In this document: positions 63,279-64,000 of the stretch, piece after piece
Position numbering within the stretch: position 1 is the stretch's first letter
Layout of the letters: every line of letters begins with the position of its first letter
Source of the DNA: Sporofaciens musculi
GTDB taxonomy: Bacteria; Bacillota; Clostridia; Lachnospirales; Lachnospiraceae
Assembly: GCF_009830285.1 (NCBI RefSeq)
Contig: NZ_WUQX01000001.1
Span: 1,674,501 to 1,738,500 of the forward strand
Direction of reading: 5' to 3'
Length of the DNA: 64,000 nucleotides
Notes under the pieces: model-generated
Told to the model about the DNA's origin: nothing
Database searches by the model: none
Seen by the model: only the letters and a program-made list of their open reading frames with translations
Position numbers and translations under genes: made by a program

Positions 63279-64000
63279 ATGTTTTTACGAATACTAAAAA
63301 AAGACATTAAGCGCAAGAAAACTATGAATATCATCCTGCTGATTTTTGTGATTTTGGCAGTAACATTCATGGCAAGCAGCGCAAATAACCTGATTACAGT
63401 AAGCACGGCACTGGAGAATTATTTTGAGAAGGCGGGAATACCAGATTACTGGTTTGCTACAATGAATGCCTCAGATACCGCAAGGTTTGAAGAATTTGCT
63501 AAAGAAAACGGATATGACTATTATATTTCGCAGATGATTCAGATTGAGCCGAAAAATGTCCTTATTGAAGGAAAGAAGCTTTATTATTCCAGTACGCTGG
63601 CGCTTTCAGGGCTTGGCGGAATGAAAACCTTCGATAAAAATAATGAGGAGATTACCCACATTAACGATGGTGAGATATACGTCCCTAACTTTATTTTTGT
63701 ATCGCCGGAAAATGATTTTCACGAGGGTGGTAAAATATTGGTAAGTCAGAATGGAACGAGAAAGGAATTTACCATAAAGGGATACTCTAAGGATGCCCTT
63801 TTCAGTTCGGAAATGATGGGAATGACCAGGTTTCTCATTAGCGAAAAGGATGCGGCAATGTTCAGGGGAAAGGATGCCTCGATTTGCAGCGCAGTTGGGA
63901 TTTACACAGATGACGCTGGCTATCGCAACCGTTTTAACGAGCTGGGCATAAATACCGTAATGTCTATTGAGCGTTCGATGGTTAAGATGATCTATATTAT
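63279..64000 (+). CDS. FtsX-like ABC transporter permease, N-terminal part
   Basis: 240 codons from the ATG at 63279 (AAAGGAG site) with no stop before the window end. A basic start (MFLRILKKDIKRKKTMNIIL) leads into one membrane helix (ILLIFVILAVTFMASSANNL) and a large extracytoplasmic domain. This is the layout of MacB/FtsX-type permeases of the peptide-resistance (BceB-like) class. The ATPase is expected beyond the window. Confidence 0.75.
   Translation, partial: MFLRILKKDIKRKKTMNIILLIFVILAVTFMASSANNLITVSTALENYFEKAGIPDYWFATMNASDTARFEEFAKENGYDYYISQMIQIEPKNVLIEGKKLYYSSTLALSGLGGMKTFDKNNEEITHINDGEIYVPNFIFVSPENDFHEGGKILVSQNGTRKEFTIKGYSKDALFSSEMMGMTRFLISEKDAAMFRGKDASICSAVGIYTDDAGYRNRFNELGINTVMSIERSMVKMIYI

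Noticed and set aside
1..64000. CRISPR array, rRNA or tRNA genes
   Set aside because: No regularly spaced repeats and no recognisable rRNA or tRNA.

Overview
The window looks like chromosome of a spore-forming Lachnospiraceae-type Clostridium (Firmicutes). It carries a forespore sigma factor (SigG), Firmicutes-style AGGAGG ribosome binding sites, peptide and sugar ABC transporters, an mfd-prsA-type neighbourhood, and integrative elements typical of gut clostridia. The species is not identifiable from sequence alone.

About 1-37,500 is a stack of mobile elements that interrupt one another. (A) 1-6,315: a mobilizable element with a VapE-type helicase, a CHC2 zinc-finger primase-like protein, a MobV relaxase with a candidate oriT, an XRE regulator and TnpV. 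(B) 6,316-15,050: a Tn1549-like conjugation and partition module, read leftward (ParA, ParB, replication protein, DUF4406, PcfB/DUF3801, VirD4). Its virD4 gene is split by a 2,546-nt group II intron and then cut off by element A. (C) 15,052-16,530: a large serine recombinase that has lost its catalytic domain; its last codons run into (D) a SNF2 helicase gene. (D) 16,494 to about 35,400: the right half of another ICE. It holds the helicase C-terminus, a PAPS-reductase-like ATPase, polyvalent-type proteins including an ArdC/LtrC-like zincin, a TTRAP protein, a type I toxin-antitoxin, an IS3 copy, regulators, a sigma-like factor, a highly structured non-coding stretch, MazF, Xis and a tyrosine integrase. 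Beyond the integrase is an AT-rich cargo of BrnT/BrnA and a SIR2 protein resembling the anti-phage protein DSR2, flanked by short direct repeats. A second type I toxin-antitoxin and an IS110 copy follow.

About 38,300-64,000 is ordinary chromosome: an oligopeptide ABC operon (oppABCDF type), a convergent sugar ABC operon, an XRE regulator followed by an ABC exporter, sigG, a HAD phosphatase, pth-mfd-prsA, yqeY, an nfeD-slipin pair with a LytTR/GHKL two-component system, a DUF2804 gene, and the start of an FtsX-like permease running off the end.

Several accessory genes are broken (intron reverse transcriptase, IS3, DUF4405, SIR2, IS110, virD4, recombinase, helicase), whereas I saw no broken housekeeping gene. 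The main points of interest are the DSR2-like cargo and its flanking repeats, the paired type I toxin-antitoxins with matching antisense promoters, the structured RNA candidate before mazF, and a short tail motif shared by several ICE proteins.
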